A DNA stretch of 9,571 nucleotides from contig CANJQZ010000057.1 of the NCBI GenBank assembly GCA_947476515.1, forward strand, positions 1-9,571, read 5' to 3'. The DNA is from Flavobacteriales bacterium (lineage in GTDB: Bacteria > Bacteroidota > Bacteroidia > Flavobacteriales_D > Crocinitomicaceae). The notes below the pieces were generated by a model that saw only the letters and a list, made by a program, of their open reading frames with translations, was not told the DNA's origin and did no database searches. Both the position numbers and the translations under genes were made by a program. This document shows positions 6,363 to 9,571 of this stretch, in pieces (the stretch's first letter is position 1; every line of letters begins with the position of its first letter).

Positions 6363-6884
6363 TTAAAAAAGTGTCTGTAATTCCTCTTTAAGAAAATCAA
6401 CTGCGATTTCGGCTGGCAATACCCCTACTTCACTTGTAAGATTTAATATTGCTGCACTTAACATCATTGAATTAGAATCAGCAGCCAAAGAGCCACTTGC
6501 AACATTGATTAATTTGATTGTTTCTTCTTTTGCATCCTTTAGTAGTTTCCAACCTTTAGGAGAGATAAACATTTGTTGGGCAACATTATGTTCATACTCA
6601 TCGCGAATTGTTTTTAATAAAAGCGTTTGAAACGGAACACATCCCATAGCAGGTTGTTGCATACGCATAATCAAACTATTGGGATGAATTCGCTCTAAAA
6701 ACAAAATAGCGCGCTGATAAGCATCTGCCCTATTGGGTAAGAAAAACTCTTGTCTTTGTTTTTTTAATTCCGAAAAAAGTATTCTATCTTGATCTGTCTT
6801 GGTTTTTTTAATAAATATAACAACGACATAAACAAGTGCTCCTGTAGAAATTAGCAATGCAATTAGGTAAGTAAGGTCTTTCAT
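6363..6884 (-). CDS. Conserved-looking single-pass membrane protein of unknown function
   Basis: I do not recognise a function. The 173-residue protein has one N-terminal membrane segment (about 5-26) followed by KKTK, so the remainder most likely faces the cytoplasm. A charged helical stretch (about 28-50) leads to a mostly alpha-helical domain with AYQRAILFLERIHPNSLIMR (55-74), IRDEYEHNVAQQMFIS (93-108), GWKLLKDAKEETIKLIN (111-127) and a C-terminal helix. These motifs resemble a small uncharacterised Bacteroidota protein family (possibly the one named DUF7935; from memory, not checked). It faces the secreted-protein gene tail to tail across a shared terminator and is divergent from the symporter gene, so it appears to be monocistronic. 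The ATG at 6882-6884 lies just after a -7 box, which supports this start. Confidence 0.8.
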   Translation of the reverse strand: MKDLTYLIALLISTGALVYVVVIFIKKTKTDQDRILFSELKKQRQEFFLPNRADAYQRAILFLERIHPNSLIMRMQQPAMGCVPFQTLLLKTIRDEYEHNVAQQMFISPKGWKLLKDAKEETIKLINVASGSLAADSNSMMLSAAILNLTSEVGVLPAEIAVDFLKEELQTLF

Positions 6885-6900
6885 AAATTAATCTTTGATG

Positions 6901-6908
6901 CAAATATA
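6901..6908 (-). promoter_or_regulatory. -7 box for the small membrane protein gene
   Basis: On the minus strand this is TATATTTG, an exact TAnnTTTG match. Transcription would begin near 6895, giving a leader of about 10 nt before the ATG at 6884. The nearest TTTG (6919-6922, minus strand) is only 10 bp upstream, too close to be the -33 element. Confidence 0.55.
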
Positions 6909-6991
6909 AACACCTCACCAAATAAATTAGTGAATTTGCTATTTAATATTGTGGATCAGGACTCTTGTAAATCAAAACTTATTTCTACTCC

Positions 6992-7003
6992 TTAAGTACT
7001 TAA
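6992..7003. promoter_or_regulatory. Perfect 12-bp palindrome, candidate operator
   Basis: TTAAGTACTTAA is a perfect inverted repeat with no loop, placed in the 170-bp divergent region just upstream of the proposed -33 of the symporter gene. It could bind a dimeric regulator. The rest of this intergenic region shows no hairpin, repeat or RNA gene that I can support. In AT-rich DNA such a palindrome could also arise by chance. Confidence 0.35.
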
Positions 7004-7006
7004 TAA

Positions 7007-7037
7007 TTTACATGCAAACACTTTTTTAATATCTTTA
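7007..7037 (+). promoter_or_regulatory. Probable promoter of the symporter/GlmU-like operon
   Basis: TTTA (7007-7010), a 19-bp spacer and TATCTTTA (7030-7037) fit the Bacteroidota TTTG/TAnnTTTG layout, with the final G replaced by A in both boxes. Transcription would start near 7043, about 12 nt before the ATG at 7055. The A-rich stretch AATAAAAACAAGC before the start codon is typical of initiation without a Shine-Dalgarno sequence in this phylum. Confidence 0.5.
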
Positions 7038-7054
7038 CACTAATAAAAACAAGC

Positions 7055-8506
7055 ATGACATCAATTATTATAGCCTGTGTACTCATTGCCTACTTTGGTG
7101 TATTATTAACCATTGCCTATCTTACTTCTCGGAATTCAAGCGCTCATAGTTTTTTTACTGGCGACAAAAAAAGTCCATGGTATTTAGTTGCCTTCGGTAT
7201 GATTGGAACATCGCTTTCGGGCATTACATTCATTTCGGTTCCGGGTTCTGTTGGTGATGGAGGTTGGTATTATTATCAAATGGTAATTGGATTTTTTATC
7301 GGATATTTCGTCGTGGCCTATGTCCTATTACCTTTATATTATAAATATAATCTTACCTCAATTTATCGTTATTTGGAGTATCGATTAGGCTTTAGCGCCT
7401 ATAAATGGGGTGCTGCTTACTTTATTTTATCAAGAACATTAGGAGCAACAGTTAGATTATATCTTGTAATTAATGTCCTACAACTTTTTGTATTTGATCC
7501 TCTAGGGGTGCCTTTTTGGCTCGCAACATTATTAATAATTGGAATGATCATCGCCTATACTTTACAAGGTGGTGTAAAAACAATTGTTTGGACTGATACA
7601 TTACAAACATTATTCATGCTTTTAGCTTTAGTTGTATGTATTTTTTCTATTCAGTCGGCTTTGCATTTGGATTGGTCTCAGATTTGGACTCAATTAGAAG
7701 CAAGAGACATGACGAAATTATGGAATACTGATCCACTCAAAAAAGACTTTTTTCTCAAACATATTATTGGGGGAGCATTTATTACGATTGCGATGACTGG
7801 AATGGATCAAGAAATGATGCAAAAAAACATCAGCGTCAAAACATTGAAAGATGCTCAAAAAAACATGGTAATATTTAGTATTGTTTTACTTTTCGTGAAT
7901 GCACTATTTCTATTCTTAGGCGGTATGCTACACCTTTATGCAAAACAACAAGGTCTTGATTTACTTCCAGATGATGTATTTCCTACGATCGTTCAAAAAC
8001 ATCTTCCTTTTGGAATTTTTATTATTTTCATAATCGGATTGATATCAGCTTTATTCCCTTCAGTAGATGGGGCAATAACCGCATTAACTTCTTCCTTTTG
8101 TATTGATATTTTAGGATTTGAAAGAAGAGCAGATTTAAATGAAATGCAGCAGCGAAAATTGCGTAAAACAATCCATCTTTCTTTCGCCTTTGTATTCTTG
8201 TTACTGGTCTTCTATTTTAAATGGATGGATAGTAAAAGTATTGTTACTTTAATATTTCAAATTGCAAGTTATACTTATGGACCTTTATTGGGACTGTTTT
8301 CATTTGGCATATTAACCAAAAGAGTTCTAAAAAACTATATGGTTCCTATTGTTTGTATTGCCGCTCCATTAATCTGCTACCTCTTGAATTATTATGCAAC
8401 GACCGTTATGGATGGATATGTCTTTGGACTTGAAATGTTAATCATAAATGGAGCAATCACCTTTAGTTTACTATATTTCACCAGTTCAAAATCTATTAAT
8501 AATTGA
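7055..8506 (+). CDS. Sodium:solute symporter (SSS) family transporter
   Basis: This 483-residue polytopic inner-membrane protein belongs to the SSS family, which uses the sodium gradient to take up sugars, amino acids, vitamins or organic acids. About 13 hydrophobic segments are visible, starting with 3-23 and followed by the FFTGDKKSPWYLVAFGMIGTSLSG stretch (33-56) characteristic of the family's first two helices. Others are the LQGGVKTIVWTDTLQ segment (170-184), GMDQEMMQKN (249-258), and the sodium-site helix ending SVDGAITALTSSFCIDIL (336-353). In that helix the position of the first Na2-site Ser is apparently Pro (P335), with S336 retained. The substrate cannot be assigned from sequence. 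The gene is followed after 2 bp by a GlmU-like gene, indicating cotranscription. Predicted promoter and candidate operator lie upstream. Confidence 0.92.
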   Translation: MTSIIIACVLIAYFGVLLTIAYLTSRNSSAHSFFTGDKKSPWYLVAFGMIGTSLSGITFISVPGSVGDGGWYYYQMVIGFFIGYFVVAYVLLPLYYKYNLTSIYRYLEYRLGFSAYKWGAAYFILSRTLGATVRLYLVINVLQLFVFDPLGVPFWLATLLIIGMIIAYTLQGGVKTIVWTDTLQTLFMLLALVVCIFSIQSALHLDWSQIWTQLEARDMTKLWNTDPLKKDFFLKHIIGGAFITIAMTGMDQEMMQKNISVKTLKDAQKNMVIFSIVLLFVNALFLFLGGMLHLYAKQQGLDLLPDDVFPTIVQKHLPFGIFIIFIIGLISALFPSVDGAITALTSSFCIDILGFERRADLNEMQQRKLRKTIHLSFAFVFLLLVFYFKWMDSKSIVTLIFQIASYTYGPLLGLFSFGILTKRVLKNYMVPIVCIAAPLICYLLNYYATTVMDGYVFGLEMLIINGAITFSLLYFTSSKSINN

Positions 8507-8508
8507 TT

Positions 8509-9571
8509 ATGAAAATAAACCTAGCAGATTACGGCCTTCATCTTGCTTGCGCGCCACTAAGCTTAACGAGACCTATTGGTAGTATACGATGTGGAGTGTT
8601 TACCAATTCGGAACGATGGAATTTTATTTTTCCAGAAGCTCAAATCGGGTTTGAAACAGAAGACTATCTTTCTGCTAAATACAAAGCGTTGGATGATGCC
8701 ATTATAATTAATGGAAGTATTCTTCCAAATGCTGAATTAGCAGCTGCTATTCTTCATTTAGATGAAAATTCAACACTCTTTTTAGGAGAGGAAACGCTAG
8801 CTAAAAAAGGAAATGGAAATCAAAGAATTCAATATATAGGAAGCAGACCTTTACAATATAAAAATTGGTGGAACCTATTATCCATCAATGGCGATGCTAT
8901 AAAAAATGATTTTGAATTACTCAGAACCTCTACTCATTCGAATGATTTATCATCCAGTAATACCGTAATTGGATCTTCGGAGTTGATCATAGTAGAAGAT
9001 GGTGCAAGAATAGAAGGCTGTATTTTCAACACTAATGATGGACCAATATATATTGGAAAAGGCGTTGAGATTATGGAAGGAACTTGCATTCGCGGACCTT
9101 TTGCAGCCTGTGAAAATAGTGTTGTAAAGATGGGGTCTAAAATTTACGGTCCAACTACTATTGGCCCCTATTCTAAGGTTGGAGGCGAATTGAATAATGT
9201 CATATTTCAATCCTATTCAAACAAGGCTCATGATGGTTTTTTAGGGAATTCATGTATAGGTGAATGGTGCAATCTTGGTGCTGACAGTAATAATTCGAAT
9301 CTTAAAAACAATTATGGCTTGGTCTCGATTTATGACTACGCTGCAAAAGACATGATTTCTACTGGATTACAATTTTTAGGTTTGTGCATGGGAGATCATT
9401 CAAAATGTGGCATCAATACCATGTTCAATACTGGAACTATCATTGGTGTTTCCTGTAATCTCTTTGGACCAGGATTTTTCCCTAAACATATCCCTTCCTT
9501 TTCTTGGGGCGAAACTGATAATTTAGTTCGATACAAAATGGATAAGGCTGTGGAACATTCCAATAAGATGA
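8509..9571 (+). CDS. GlmU-like putative UDP-GlcNAc diphosphorylase/GlcN-1-P acetyltransferase (Bacteroidota type), 3' end off the window
   Basis: The frame starts with ATG at 8509 and remains open to the right edge, giving 354 residues; the family is usually near 390. It fits the Bacteroidota GlmU-like family thought to replace GlmU in making UDP-N-acetylglucosamine for peptidoglycan and lipopolysaccharide. The N-terminus carries the family hallmark LTRPIGSIRCGVFT (19-32), with R21 and R27, then a WWNLLSINGDAIKNDFEL segment (120-137). From about 150 to 325 it becomes a left-handed beta-helix of hexapeptide repeats, including AHDGFLGNSCIGEWCNLGAD (240-259) followed by NSNLKNNYG (262-270), where family members have acceptor and acetyl-CoA-site residues. 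The standard GlmU N-terminal AAG-x-GTRM loop is absent. The start lies 2 bp after the symporter stop, suggesting an operon. The enzyme activities are inferred from the family. Confidence 0.88.
   Translation, partial: MKINLADYGLHLACAPLSLTRPIGSIRCGVFTNSERWNFIFPEAQIGFETEDYLSAKYKALDDAIIINGSILPNAELAAAILHLDENSTLFLGEETLAKKGNGNQRIQYIGSRPLQYKNWWNLLSINGDAIKNDFELLRTSTHSNDLSSSNTVIGSSELIIVEDGARIEGCIFNTNDGPIYIGKGVEIMEGTCIRGPFAACENSVVKMGSKIYGPTTIGPYSKVGGELNNVIFQSYSNKAHDGFLGNSCIGEWCNLGADSNNSNLKNNYGLVSIYDYAAKDMISTGLQFLGLCMGDHSKCGINTMFNTGTIIGVSCNLFGPGFFPKHIPSFSWGETDNLVRYKMDKAVEHSNKM

Noticed and set aside
8950..9210. Minus-strand open frame of 86 codons
   Set aside because: It is antisense to the beta-helix of the GlmU-like gene, whose hexapeptide repeats are clear across this stretch.

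Overview
The window is AT-rich DNA from a member of the Bacteroidota, most likely Flavobacteriia. Four signs point there: a secreted protein with a gliding-motility/type IX secretion type-B sorting domain, a GlmU-like bifunctional protein of the Bacteroidota type, several TAnnTTTG promoter -7 boxes, and start codons that lack Shine-Dalgarno sequences. The region looks chromosomal. I see no insertion sequence, prophage, CRISPR array, tRNA or rRNA.

Layout from left to right. Positions 1-1479 (minus strand) hold fabG followed by hemB, 8 bp apart; hemB runs off the left edge. Positions 1549-3794 (plus strand) hold a tight four-gene set: a membrane-anchored YiiX-type permuted NlpC/P60 hydrolase, APS kinase (cysC), a single-domain rhodanese, and a DedA-family membrane protein. 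The first pair overlaps by 11 bp, the middle gap is 17 bp and the last pair overlaps by 1 bp. Positions 3900-6284 (plus strand) encode a 794-residue secreted multidomain protein with an N-terminal beta-sandwich-like region, six Cys-paired PKD/Ig-like repeats and the sorting domain. It ends at a strong bidirectional terminator (6304-6341), which it shares with a convergent small single-pass membrane protein gene (6363-6884, minus strand). A 170-bp divergent intergenic region with a perfect 12-bp palindrome precedes a sodium:solute symporter gene (7055-8506). That gene is followed after 2 bp by the GlmU-like gene, which runs off the right edge.

Most functions are housekeeping: fatty-acid elongation, tetrapyrrole synthesis and UDP-GlcNAc supply. 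The less ordinary part is the 1549-3794 operon, where two sulfur-handling proteins (APS kinase, rhodanese) sit between two envelope proteins (YiiX-type hydrolase, DedA). No ATP sulfurylase, PAPS reductase or sulfotransferase is visible nearby, so a joint role can be proposed but not shown. Two -7 boxes abut start codons in this operon, which suggests leaderless or near-leaderless transcripts. I found no clear evidence of a wholly new system; the best leads are this operon and its promoters.
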